DNA from: Sneathiella sedimenti
Lineage (GTDB): Bacteria > Pseudomonadota > Alphaproteobacteria > Sneathiellales > Sneathiellaceae
Direction of reading: 5' to 3'
NCBI RefSeq assembly: GCF_017313765.1
Contig: NZ_JAFLNC010000006.1
Location: forward strand, 1 to 64,000
Length of the DNA: 64,000 nt
The notes below the pieces were generated by a model, which was not told the origin of the DNA, made no database searches, and saw nothing but the letters and a program-made list of their open reading frames with translations. Positions 17,376 to 25,432 of this stretch are shown here, piece after piece. How positions within the stretch are numbered: the first letter of the stretch is position 1; every line of letters begins with the position of its first letter. Made by a program: the position numbers and the translations under genes.

Positions 17376-18929
17376 ATGTCTGGCAATGCCGAGGTAGTGG
17401 AAGCTTTTAATGCGGCTGTAGATCTGATCGACCACAATTTAGCGGCCGGCCGCGGACAAAAAGTGGCCGTTATTGATAAGTCCGGCCCTCATAGCTATCA
17501 GGCGTTAAGCGATGACATCAATCGTTTTGCCAACGTGCTGCGCCAAATTGGTGTTCAGCGGGAACAACGTATCGTTCTTTGCCTGAACGATTCTATTGAT
17601 TTCCCGATTTGCTTTTTGGGAGCGATCAAGGCGGGCGTTATCCCCGTCCCGATCAATACCCGTTTCACCGAAAGCGACTATTCCTTCATCCTCGAAGACA
17701 GTCGTGCCGTTGCGCTTATTGTTTCCAGCGAGTTACTGGCGCCATTTGAAGGCCATCTCAAAAAGCATCCGGCGCTTAAATCCATAATTGTATCCGGCGA
17801 CAATGTGAATGGGCACCTCAGCCTTTCTGAACTTGTAAAGGAGGAATGCCCGGAATTTACGGCGGCAGACACCTGTCGCGACGACATGTGCTTTTGGCTT
17901 TACACCTCGGGTACGACCGGAATGCCAAAAGGAACTGTGCACCTGCATGGAAACCTGCGTGCTACTGCAGAGTTGTATGCGAAGAAAACCATAGGCATCC
18001 GGGAAAATGACATTATGTTCTCTGCGGCCAAGCTCTTTTTTGCCTACGGCCTGGGCAATGGCCTGACATTCCCGTTTTCAGTCGGCGCCACAGCCATTCT
18101 GCTGGAGGGCCCACCAACGCCGGAAGCTGTTTGCAATATCTTTAAAAAACAGGGACCCACTATTTTCTATGGTGTTCCAACCTTGTTTGCCATGCTACTG
18201 GCCAGCGGCCATTTGCCAGAGAAAAAGGAACATAATCTCAGGTTCTGTGCATCGGCTGGCGAAGCACTACCTGCTGATCTGCTCGCCCGGTGGCAAAAGC
18301 AGATGGGGATTGATATCCTGGATGGTATTGGCAGCACCGAAATGCTGCATATTTTCCTTTCCAACCGGCCGGGCGATGTCCGTCCGGGCTCAACAGGCAA
18401 ACCGGTCGAGGGCTACGATATTCGCCTGACGGGAGATGGTGGCCTGCCCGTTCCGCAGGGCGAGATGGGTGCGCTGGAAATTTCGGGCCCCTCAAGCGCC
18501 CTGATGTACTGGAACCGACGCGACAAAAGCCTTGAGACATTTCAGGGCCCCTGGACCCGGGCAGGCGATAAATACTATCAGGATGAAGAGGGGTATTTTA
18601 TCTATTGCGGGCGGACGGATGACATGCTCAAAGTAGGTGGAATTTATGTCTCTCCTTTCGAAGTTGAAGCCGCATTGATCGAACATGAAGCGGTCCTTGA
18701 GGTGGCGGTTGTAGGCAAGGCGGATTCAGATCAGTTGATTAAACCAAGAGCAGTCGTTGTTGCTAAGCAGACTGATTTTGATGCGGAAATTCTGGCAGAG
18801 GAGTTGAAGCTATTTGTCAAGGAACGGCTGGCGGCTTTCAAATATCCAAGGTGGATCGAATTTGTCGATGAACTCCCGAAAACTGCAACGGGCAAAATTC
18901 AACGATTCAAATTACGTGATCCATCCTAA
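17376..18929 (+). CDS. Benzoate-CoA ligase
   Basis: ANL-superfamily acid-CoA ligase of 517 residues, activating benzoate (or a hydroxybenzoate) to the CoA thioester with ATP. The adenylate motif YTSGTTGMPKGTVH is at about residues 176-189, followed by GVPTLFA, GSTEMLHIFLSNRPGDVRPGSTGKPVEGYDIRL, GRTDDMLKVGGIYVSPFEVE and the catalytic Lys in TATGKIQRFKL. This pattern matches the benzoate-CoA ligase subgroup (BclA/BadA). GGGAGG lies just upstream of the ATG. Its position beside boxR, boxC and boxB makes it the entry enzyme of the pathway. It lies 6 bp before an MFS gene. Confidence 0.92.
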   Translation: MSGNAEVVEAFNAAVDLIDHNLAAGRGQKVAVIDKSGPHSYQALSDDINRFANVLRQIGVQREQRIVLCLNDSIDFPICFLGAIKAGVIPVPINTRFTESDYSFILEDSRAVALIVSSELLAPFEGHLKKHPALKSIIVSGDNVNGHLSLSELVKEECPEFTAADTCRDDMCFWLYTSGTTGMPKGTVHLHGNLRATAELYAKKTIGIRENDIMFSAAKLFFAYGLGNGLTFPFSVGATAILLEGPPTPEAVCNIFKKQGPTIFYGVPTLFAMLLASGHLPEKKEHNLRFCASAGEALPADLLARWQKQMGIDILDGIGSTEMLHIFLSNRPGDVRPGSTGKPVEGYDIRLTGDGGLPVPQGEMGALEISGPSSALMYWNRRDKSLETFQGPWTRAGDKYYQDEEGYFIYCGRTDDMLKVGGIYVSPFEVEAALIEHEAVLEVAVVGKADSDQLIKPRAVVVAKQTDFDAEILAEELKLFVKERLAAFKYPRWIEFVDELPKTATGKIQRFKLRDPS

Positions 18930-18935
18930 CCCCCG

Positions 18936-20159
18936 ATGACTGACTGGGTCGCCGCGCAAAAATGGCGCTCAGTGCTGCTGCTCGCCATCTGTCAGGTTTT
19001 GGCACTCTCCCTCTGGTTTTCGGCAACGGCAGTGATCCCGGTTTTAAAGTCGGAGTATGGCTTGAGCGGCCTGCAAGCCTCCTTCTTTTCCAGCGCCGTT
19101 GCGATTGGTTTTGTTTGCGGTACCCTTATCAGTGCAATCCTCAGCCTGGCCGACCGTATTCCGCCCAAGACCTTCTTTGCCGCTGCGACCCTGACCGCCG
19201 CACTCGCAAATGCGGCGATCGTCCTTTTTGATCCAACCTCTCCCTTCGTAATTCTCCTGCGAACTCTCACCGGAATCTGCATGGCGGGTATCTACCCAAT
19301 CGGCATGAAAATGGTGTCGACTTGGGCCAAACGGGATACCGGTCTACTTGTAGGGCTGCTGGTCGGCGCGCTCACAATTGGCAGCGCCTCGCCCCATATA
19401 TTGAACCTTCTGGACACAAGCGGTGTTGACTGGCAGTTGACGTTGATTGCGAGCAGTCTTCTTGCCGTCGCCGCAAGTGGTTTAATCACCCTTGTTTCTC
19501 TTGGCAGCGATATTCCCAAAGCGCCCCCGTTTGACCCTGCGTCTGCCCTCTATGCCTGGAAATACAAACCTCTTCGATTGGCGAATTTCGGATATTTCGG
19601 TCATATGTGGGAACTTTACGCGATGTGGGCGTGGATCGGGCTTTTCTTGTTTGAGAGTTTCCAGATAAGTGAAATCCAAGATGGCCAGTTCTACGCCAAT
19701 CTTGGCACCTTCGCGACCATCGCAGTTGGTGGGCTTGGCAGCCTGATTGCCGGCATAGCGGCGGACCGGGTCGGCCGAACGACGGTTACAATCGCCGCGA
19801 TGACCTTAAGCGGGACGTGTGCCGTGATAGTGGGTTTCCTGTTTGGCGGATCGCCCACAATATTGGTTGTCGTCTGCCTGATATGGGGCATTTCCATCGT
19901 CGCCGACTCGGCACAATTCTCCACCTGTGTCATTGAACTCAGTCCAAAAAACATGATTGGTACAATGCTGACGATCCAGACATCCATAGGATTCTTGATC
20001 AGCCTGGCGACAATCCATCTGATCCCGCTATTTATTGATCTCATTGGCTGGCGATACGCATTTGCAACGCTTGCGATCGGACCATTTCTTGGTGTTCTCG
20101 CCATGGTCAAGCTTCGCCACCGACCAGAGTCTGCTACATTAGCGAACGGACACCGATAA
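18936..20159 (+). CDS. MFS transporter (possible aromatic acid uptake)
   Basis: Major facilitator protein of 407 residues with about 12 predicted hydrophobic segments. The loop between segments 2 and 3 (LADRIPPKT) and its counterpart in the second half (AADRVGRTTV) are typical of the family. It begins 6 bp after the benzoate-CoA ligase stop, so it is co-transcribed with it. Uptake of benzoate or a related acid is a reasonable inference from context; the sequence alone does not set the substrate. Confidence 0.85.
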   Translation: MTDWVAAQKWRSVLLLAICQVLALSLWFSATAVIPVLKSEYGLSGLQASFFSSAVAIGFVCGTLISAILSLADRIPPKTFFAAATLTAALANAAIVLFDPTSPFVILLRTLTGICMAGIYPIGMKMVSTWAKRDTGLLVGLLVGALTIGSASPHILNLLDTSGVDWQLTLIASSLLAVAASGLITLVSLGSDIPKAPPFDPASALYAWKYKPLRLANFGYFGHMWELYAMWAWIGLFLFESFQISEIQDGQFYANLGTFATIAVGGLGSLIAGIAADRVGRTTVTIAAMTLSGTCAVIVGFLFGGSPTILVVVCLIWGISIVADSAQFSTCVIELSPKNMIGTMLTIQTSIGFLISLATIHLIPLFIDLIGWRYAFATLAIGPFLGVLAMVKLRHRPESATLANGHR

Positions 20160-20247
20160 TGGTTCTGGTGCTCCCGGGGTTGAATTTGTTAAGATACTTA
20201 CCAAGTACCTTCGTATGAACAGGCGCGCCCGGATATAGGGGAGTATT

Positions 20248-20733
20248 ATGATAAAAGGACTTCACCATAACGCTTACCGTTGTAAAAATTCTGAAGAGAC
20301 GCGTCGTTTCTATGAGGATTTTCTCGGTTTGCCCTTAGCTGATGCGCTTTCAATAAGCGAATCCAAAACAGGCCGGAAAACAGACGTTCTCCATACATTT
20401 TACCGAATGGATGATGGCTCTTTCCTCGCCTTTTTTGAAGCCCCCCACCAGGACTTCGAGTTCAAGGATCAGCATGACTACGACCTCCATATCGCGCTTG
20501 AAGTGGATATGGACAGCCTTCACAAAATGTTTGCCAAGGGCAAGGAAATGGGCATCGAAACCCGCGGCATATCTGATCATCATTCCATCCATTCGATCTA
20601 CTTCCGGGATCCCAACGGCTATGTGATCGAGCTCACGGCCAAAATCCCGGAAAAAACGCCGGATCAAGAGACCGCCGCAGCTGAGGCGAAGAAGCTGTTG
20701 CATGAATGGAACGAAGCCCACGCCACCGCTTAA
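20248..20733 (+). CDS. VOC (glyoxalase/dioxygenase-fold) protein
   Basis: Metal-binding vicinal-oxygen-chelate protein of 161 residues. It starts with IKGLHHNAYRCKNSEETRRFYEDFLGLPL (metal His in the first beta-alpha-beta unit) and later has SIYFRDPNGYVIEL, with the metal Glu of the second unit. This size and pattern fit a glyoxalase or extradiol-type dioxygenase acting as a dimer; the reaction is unknown. A good ribosome-binding site (GGGGAG) precedes the ATG. It lies 88 bp after the benzoate MFS gene and may or may not belong to that group. Confidence 0.85.
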   Translation: MIKGLHHNAYRCKNSEETRRFYEDFLGLPLADALSISESKTGRKTDVLHTFYRMDDGSFLAFFEAPHQDFEFKDQHDYDLHIALEVDMDSLHKMFAKGKEMGIETRGISDHHSIHSIYFRDPNGYVIELTAKIPEKTPDQETAAAEAKKLLHEWNEAHATA

Positions 20734-20827
20734 ATTCTTATCCAGCAGGATCTTTTAAAGTTGTTTGCCAGGGCGATTTGAAAATAATCTGTCCGCCTTG
20801 AACAACTTGATCCGTGGGGGATTTTCG

Positions 20828-21355
20828 ATGCTGCGCAACAAAATTGGCTGGATAGTATTTTTTGGTTGGGTGTTTTTCATGATCCAGCCTCCGGCGTTGG
20901 CAGCAGAAGATCGATACATTGGCTATTATTACCCTACTCCAGAAGAGATAGAGATATATTGCGCCCGGGTTCCGCCTCTCGTTGATATGGATAAACGCCG
21001 GCGTGTTGGTTTTGTCATAGGAATCAAGGAAGGAATGTCCAACAAGGCCTATGATTCGGCTTATGCTGTGTTCGCCAAGGGCGGCGACTCCGAAAAATTG
21101 ATCATTGTCGCCAAGACAGAAGGTCATCTGGGGACTATTTACCGGGTACGTGCGCTGCTAGCCGACCTGACCAACAGCGCCAGAACGACACCGATATTCG
21201 AAGAAAGCGGCGTGCCTGAATACCTGACTTTTCTGGATTTGCTAACCTTGCTTGGTTTTGAGTCGGTTACCGTAAGCGATGGCGACACATTCACCCACCA
21301 GATTGAAATACGGCGACTCAGCGGAGCGGCCTGCCCAAACCGATCTATTGATTAG
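20828..21355 (+). CDS. Predicted secreted protein of unknown function
   Basis: The product (175 residues) starts with a basic N-terminus and a hydrophobic stretch ending ALAAED, a good Sec signal peptide with probable cleavage after ALA near residue 28. The ATG at 20828 is preceded by GTGGGGG. The mature part has no motif that I recognise; it has two cysteines far apart and mixed alpha/beta character. It overlaps by 4 bp the convergent secreted-protein gene that follows. A function cannot be given. Confidence 0.6.
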   Translation: MLRNKIGWIVFFGWVFFMIQPPALAAEDRYIGYYYPTPEEIEIYCARVPPLVDMDKRRRVGFVIGIKEGMSNKAYDSAYAVFAKGGDSEKLIIVAKTEGHLGTIYRVRALLADLTNSARTTPIFEESGVPEYLTFLDLLTLLGFESVTVSDGDTFTHQIEIRRLSGAACPNRSID

Positions 21356-21687
21356 TAGTGCAGGATTCCGGGGATACGACATTGTCCGCTTGTGTACATC
21401 ATGGTTACAGTGCAGCTGTCAGATAGCTGAACAGTCAGGTTCCCTTTGCATTTTTCAAAGCTGACCCATCCGTTCAGTTCTTCGGAGCCTTCAGAGGCAA
21501 CCGATCCTCGGCTGGATACGATGTAGGTAATCCTAGGGGCACCCAGTGCTTCTATGTCCAGTTTTTTTAGTTCACCTTCCACGACCCCGACGCATCCGGT
21601 TTCACGCCAACTTTCCGCCCTCAACTCAACTGGCATCAATGCAGCTAGCACCACCAAACTGACAACAAACACGTTTCCCATTTTCAT
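21352..21687 (-). CDS. Small predicted secreted protein with four cysteines
   Basis: Product of 111 residues with a clear signal peptide (MKMGNVFVVSLVVLAALMPVELRAES, probable cleavage after LRA). The mature domain has four Cys residues (GCVG, KCKG, SCTV, QCRI) that could form two disulfides in the periplasm. I do not recognise a family. It is convergent with and overlaps the previous secreted-protein gene by 4 bp. On its 5' side lies a divergent monooxygenase-domain gene. Confidence 0.55.
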   Translation of the reverse strand: MKMGNVFVVSLVVLAALMPVELRAESWRETGCVGVVEGELKKLDIEALGAPRITYIVSSRGSVASEGSEELNGWVSFEKCKGNLTVQLSDSCTVTMMYTSGQCRIPGILHY

Positions 21688-21804
21688 TTCTGCTCAACGC
21701 CTCCTAGAGAGTGTAAAATTTCTGTCCTGCGATTTATCATGGCATTTGCCTTAAGCAATGCGGTAGAATTCACTCGAACGCAACAACCATAAAAAGGAAA
21801 AAAC

Positions 21805-22119
21805 ATGCAACCAGTAAATGTTGTCGCCATCATCACAGCAAAACCAGGGAAAAGAGAGGAAGTCCTGACAGCCTTCAAGGCGAATGTTCCTGCCGTACAC
21901 GCGGAAAAAGGCTGTATTGAATATAACGCCGTCATCGACATGGATGGCGTTGGCGGATTCCAGGCGAAACTTGGGGAGAACAGCTTTGCCGTGATTGAAA
22001 AATGGGAGAGCATGGACGCATTAATGGCACATGCCGTCTCTGATCACATGAAAGCTTATGGCGCCAAAACCAAGGATTTGCTGGAAAGCCGGACTATCCA
22101 CATCCTGAAATCCGCTTAA
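21805..22119 (+). CDS. Antibiotic biosynthesis monooxygenase (ABM) domain protein
   Basis: Small dimeric alpha-beta barrel protein of 104 residues. The ABM pattern is NVVAIITAKPGKREEVLTAF at the N-terminus, CIEYNAVID in the middle and FAVIEKWESMDALMAHAVSDHM near the C-terminus. Homologues such as YgiN are cofactor-free quinol oxygenases or stress-related proteins, so the substrate is open. AAAAAGGAAAA precedes the ATG. It is a monocistronic unit, followed by a run of three hairpins in a convergent intergenic region. Confidence 0.85.
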   Translation: MQPVNVVAIITAKPGKREEVLTAFKANVPAVHAEKGCIEYNAVIDMDGVGGFQAKLGENSFAVIEKWESMDALMAHAVSDHMKAYGAKTKDLLESRTIHILKSA

Positions 22120-22142
22120 TCGAACTTCATCGAAACTATGAC

Positions 22143-22261
22143 AGCGCCCTCAGGCGCTAAAGCAGGAATGCGTTGATCTGCTCAACGCATTCCTCCCCGA
22201 AAACAGTAAAGTCCGATAATCCGTCGCTTACCGCGAGATGCTGACCGCGCACATAGCGCGG
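22143..22261. repeat. Cluster of three perfect hairpins in a convergent intergenic region
   Basis: Three hairpins occur in 119 bp: AGCGCC/GGCGCT (22143-22158), a 13-bp perfect stem AGGAATGCGTTGA/TCAACGCATTCCT (22164-22194), and CCGCGC/GCGCGG (22245-22261). None is followed by a T-run. They lie between the ABM gene and the convergent DUF35 gene. They may stabilise 3' ends or be palindromic repeats of the REP kind. Confidence 0.55.
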
Positions 22262-22307
22262 CGCACCTGATCATTTTTACTCATCCCACCAACGCCGTGA
22301 CCCAGTT

Positions 22308-22703
22308 TCAGGCGGGCTCGAACATTGGGACTGGCGGCCCCTCGCCTTCGGTTTCAACAAAGCATACCTTTACTTCCTGCCCGATTTCCAGCGAGTCAAA
22401 ATCACAGTTGACGATATTTGTCATCATCGAGATATCCGTCCCGGCAAGGGTCACATAGGCAATTGCATAAGGTATTGGCGCCGCGTGAAAGACACTAAAG
22501 GAATAAATATGAGCCCGACCATCACTTTCCTTGAAATAAGTGTCTTCACTTCCGCAATGCGGGCAAAGTGAGCGAGGATAATAATGCGGCGCCTCACATG
22601 TGCGGCAATATTTTACCAGCAGCTTGCCGTCACGAATGCCGTCCCAAAACGGGCGCGTTTCTTCTTCGATATGGGGGGCGGGTATTGTTCTATTTTCTGT
22701 CAT
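22308..22703 (-). CDS. DUF35 / Zn-ribbon OB-fold acyl-CoA-associated protein
   Basis: Product of 131 residues from the ATG at 22703. It has a rubredoxin-like zinc ribbon (CRTCEAPHYYPRSLCPHCG, two CxxC pairs) followed by an OB fold (IYSFSVFHAAPIPYAIAYVTLAG). Such proteins pair with thiolase-like proteins and are needed for their stability or substrate binding, as in the ChsH2-Ltp2 retro-aldolase and archaeal HMG-CoA synthase complexes (family knowledge). The start lies 2 bp after the stop of the thiolase-like gene, which supports a complex of the two. Confidence 0.88.
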   Translation of the reverse strand: MTENRTIPAPHIEEETRPFWDGIRDGKLLVKYCRTCEAPHYYPRSLCPHCGSEDTYFKESDGRAHIYSFSVFHAAPIPYAIAYVTLAGTDISMMTNIVNCDFDSLEIGQEVKVCFVETEGEGPPVPMFEPA

Positions 22704-22705
22704 TG

Positions 22706-23875
22706 TTATACCCTTTCCAGAATTAAGGTTCCTGCAGCATGTCTCGTTCCGAGCGAGCCGCCCGTACCATGAGCAACGGCTAGATCGCAATTCGCGACCT
22801 GAACGGCTGGATGCGCCTCTCCTCTGAGCTGACGCACGGCTTCAATTACTTTTGTCATACCACCTCGGTTACCCGGATGGTTATTGCAGAGTCCCCCACC
22901 ATCAGTATTGAAGGGTAGCTTTCCGACGCCGGAAATAAGATTACCGTCAGCGACAAACTTGCCCCCGTCCCCCTTCGCGCAAAACCCGAGATCCTCGAGC
23001 TGGATCAATACCGTAATGGTAAAGCTGTCATAGATGGAGGCATACTTAATGTCAGAAGGCTTTACGCCCGCCTCGGCAAATGCCGCTGGTCCCGAGAAAG
23101 CCCCGGCTGAATAGGTGAGGTCAACACGTCCACCCATCTGATGCTTGGGCGCTTCGCCCGCACCGATAATCCGCACTTTCGGCCGGTTAAGTTCAGCCGC
23201 CACTTCAGGCGCAACCACAACCAGCGCCCCGCCACCATCGCTGATGACGCAGCAATCAAGACGATGCAGCGGATCGGCAATCAACGGGGAATTCACGACG
23301 TCATCGACTGTTACCACCTTCTGCAACATGGCGTTCGGATTGTGCTGCGCATGATGAGACGCGGCGACCTTGATCCAGGCAAGCTGCTCACTCGTCGTTC
23401 CGAATTCATGCATATGGCGCCGGGCACACATCGCGTAGTTGTTGACGATCGTCGGCGCAAACGGCAACTCGAATGCGACATCGGGGGAATCGGTTCCGTA
23501 ATTGCGTGGCTTTGTGCCCGTCGCCTCACCGGAGGAGCGGGGCTTACCGGCAAGGGTAATAAGTGCGACTTTGCACTTGCCTTCCGAAATTGCCTGCGCC
23601 GCATGGGCAACGTGGATGACATAGGAGGATCCGCCGGTTTCCGTGGTATCGATATGGCGCAACTTCAGGCCCATATAATCGATCATGGAAAGCCCGCCCA
23701 GCCCGGGAGCATCACCGGCGCAGAAATAGCCATCGACATCGTCCTTCGTCAGGCCGGCATCTTCAAGCGCCCCTTTGGCGACCTCCGCATGGAGTTGTGC
23801 GAGTGATTTATCTACAGCCTTACGCGTCGGATGCTCATAAGCTCCAACGATATAGGCTTTCCCTTTTATGGTCAT
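22706..23875 (-). CDS. Thiolase-like protein (lipid-transfer/aldolase subgroup)
   Basis: Thiolase-superfamily protein of 389 residues. The fold is clear (EVAKGALEDAGLTKDDVDG; GGGLCNNHPGNRGG with the active-site His; VAHGTGGSLGTRHAAGTLIL). However, the position of the nucleophilic Cys reads ETGGSSYV (residues 80-86), and the second Cys of true thiolases is also missing. This is the pattern of the SCP2/Ltp-like group, some of which are retro-aldolases with DUF35 partners. The DUF35 gene follows directly. An ordinary beta-ketothiolase role is therefore unlikely. The substrate is unknown. Confidence 0.85.
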   Translation of the reverse strand: MTIKGKAYIVGAYEHPTRKAVDKSLAQLHAEVAKGALEDAGLTKDDVDGYFCAGDAPGLGGLSMIDYMGLKLRHIDTTETGGSSYVIHVAHAAQAISEGKCKVALITLAGKPRSSGEATGTKPRNYGTDSPDVAFELPFAPTIVNNYAMCARRHMHEFGTTSEQLAWIKVAASHHAQHNPNAMLQKVVTVDDVVNSPLIADPLHRLDCCVISDGGGALVVVAPEVAAELNRPKVRIIGAGEAPKHQMGGRVDLTYSAGAFSGPAAFAEAGVKPSDIKYASIYDSFTITVLIQLEDLGFCAKGDGGKFVADGNLISGVGKLPFNTDGGGLCNNHPGNRGGMTKVIEAVRQLRGEAHPAVQVANCDLAVAHGTGGSLGTRHAAGTLILERV

Positions 23876-24003
23876 GAGAAAGGTACCTTATTGTTATTAT
23901 TTTCCATGCCTTTACGGCATGTTTAGGGCGGCAACCGTAGCAAAGGCCCATCTGACATTCAATGATATTATTTGCCGGTTGGCGAACTGAAATCCCGGAG
24001 AAC

Positions 24004-24041
24004 AAAAAAGCCGGAGGAGACATCGTCTCAACTCCGGCTTT
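24004..24041 (-). terminator. Intrinsic terminator of tRNA-Met
   Basis: On the minus strand this reads AAGCCGGAG...CTCCGGCTT followed by TTTT, with an inner GAGAC/GTCTC stem. It lies 5 bp beyond the 3' end of the tRNA gene. Confidence 0.8.
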
Positions 24042-24045
24042 GTGT

Positions 24046-24122
24046 TGGTGGCTCCTCCCAGACTCGAACTGGGGACACATGGATTATGATTCCACCGCTC
24101 TAACCAACTGAGCTAAGGAGCC
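24046..24122 (-). tRNA. tRNA-Met (CAU), elongator type
   Basis: A 77-nt cloverleaf with the CCA end encoded (24046-24048). The acceptor stem is GGCTCCT/AGGAGCC, the D arm AGCTCAGTTGGTTAGAGC, the anticodon loop ATCATAA closed by TGGA/TCCA giving anticodon CAT, and the T arm CCCAGTTCGAGTCTGGG. The pattern GGAATCATAATCC resembles alphaproteobacterial elongator tRNA-Met. A lysidine-modified tRNA-Ile2 also has CAT, but its body usually differs; initiator tRNA is excluded by the paired first base pair. Confidence 0.9.
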
Positions 24123-24226
24123 ACAGAGCAGACGCCCAACCTTCGTCCGCAAGCGAACGGCAGGCGCTTTGAAGCCCGGTTTTTAGGGTTTTTACAATGT
24201 CCTGTCAAGCAAGGAAATAACAATAA

Positions 24227-25372
24227 TCAGACCAATTGGTGCCGAATGTCGGCGATTTTGACAGGCGCCTCTGTGCCGGCTATCCAACCACCGCCAAGAA
24301 GCCGGTCTCCATCATACATAACACAGGCCTGACCGGCAGAAACGCCCGCTTCCGGTTCCATAAGGTGAACTTCCGCCCAGCCATCTGGCGCACCGAACAC
24401 GGTCGCCGCCATCGGCTCCTGCGTGGAACGGACCTTGACCATTACTTCTGTTCCGTTCTGCCCCAGGGGAGCATCACCGATCCAGTTCATCTCACGCAAG
24501 GTGAGTTTGGAGACGAGAAGCGCCTCGGTCGGCCCAACGATAACCCGGTTCCGGTCGGGATCAATCCGCACAACATAGAGGGGATTACCTGTCGCAATGC
24601 CAAGCCCACGGCGCTGACCGATCGTGTAGTTGATGATACCCGTATGCTGACCGAGTATATGGCCCTCAAGATCGACAATATCCCCCGGCACCGCCGATTC
24701 GGGCCGCATCCGTTCAATAACCTTGGCGTAATTGCCATTCGGCACGAAGCATATATCCTGGCTTTCAGGCTTGGCCGCGACAGCCAGATTATATTTATCG
24801 GCAAGGGCGCGCGTTTGCTCCTTCGTCAGATCGCCAAGCGGAAAGCGAAGATAGTCGGCCTGCTCCTGCGTCGTAGCGAACAGGAAATAGCTCTGGTCCT
24901 TGATGGCGTTGCGTCCGCGAAATAGTTGTGCCTTGCCGTCTTTTTCATCGCGGCGCAGATAGTGACCGGTCGCGAGGGCAACTGCCCCGAGATCCTTGGC
25001 TGTTTCCAGAAGGTCCCGGAACTTTACGGTCTGGTTGCAGCGGACGCAGGGCACAGGGGTTTCCCCGCGCAGGTAGCTATCGGCAAATTCGTCCATAACG
25101 CTATCCTGAAACCGGCTTTCATAGTCCAGAACGTAATGGGGAATGCCAATCGCTTCCGCCACTCGCCGCGCATCATGGATATCCTGACCTGCACAGCAGG
25201 CACCCTTTTTCTGAACAGCCGCGCCATGATCATAGAGCTGTAGCGTAATTCCCACTACATCGTAGCCCTGATCTTTCAGAAGCGCAGCCGTGACCGAACT
25301 GTCGACGCCGCCAGACATGGCGACAACGATGCGGGTATCTTCCGGCGCTGTATCAAATCCAAGTGAATCCAT
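24227..25372 (-). CDS. mnmA: tRNA 2-thiouridine(34) synthase MnmA
   Basis: ATP-dependent sulfurtransferase that thiolates U34 of tRNA-Lys, -Glu and -Gln. The protein is about 381 residues. The PP-loop is SGGVDSS (residues 20-26), the first catalytic Cys is in [14 protein letters not shown], and the second is in [21 protein letters not shown] is also typical. The ATG at 25372 gives the normal N-terminus; a GTG at 25393 would add seven residues. No strong ribosome-binding site is visible. It follows the flagellar flgK-flgL genes with a 60-bp gap and precedes tRNA-Met. Confidence 0.95.
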   Translation of the reverse strand: MDSLGFDTAPEDTRIVVAMSGGVDSSVTAALLKDQGYDVVGITLQLYDHGAAVQKKGACCAGQDIHDARRVAEAIGIPHYVLDYESRFQDSVMDEFADSYLRGETPVPCVRCNQTVKFRDLLETAKDLGAVALATGHYLRRDEKDGKAQLFRGRNAIKDQSYFLFATTQEQADYLRFPLGDLTKEQTRALADKYNLAVAAKPESQDICFVPNGNYAKVIERMRPESAVPGDIVDLEGHILGQHTGIINYTIGQRRGLGIATGNPLYVVRIDPDRNRVIVGPTEALLVSKLTLREMNWIGDAPLGQNGTEVMVKVRSTQEPMAATVFGAPDGWAEVHLMEPEAGVSAGQACVMYDGDRLLGGGWIAGTEAPVKIADIRHQLV

Positions 25373-25432
25373 GGCGGGGAATATAGAGTGCACTGTCTAA
25401 TATGCAAGTCAATCCCGCAGCAATACTGCCGT

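Noticed and set aside
23141-23806. 221-codon open frame antisense to the thiolase-like gene
   Set aside because: Arg-rich shadow of a conserved gene.
24046-24122. tRNA-Ile2 (lysidine, CAU anticodon) or initiator tRNA-fMet
   Set aside because: The anticodon arm and body match elongator tRNA-Met of alphaproteobacteria, and the first base pair G-C excludes the initiator type. Ile2 remains a small possibility.
24236-24925. 229-codon open frame antisense to mnmA
   Set aside because: Overlaps the well-supported mnmA gene entirely and has no family features.
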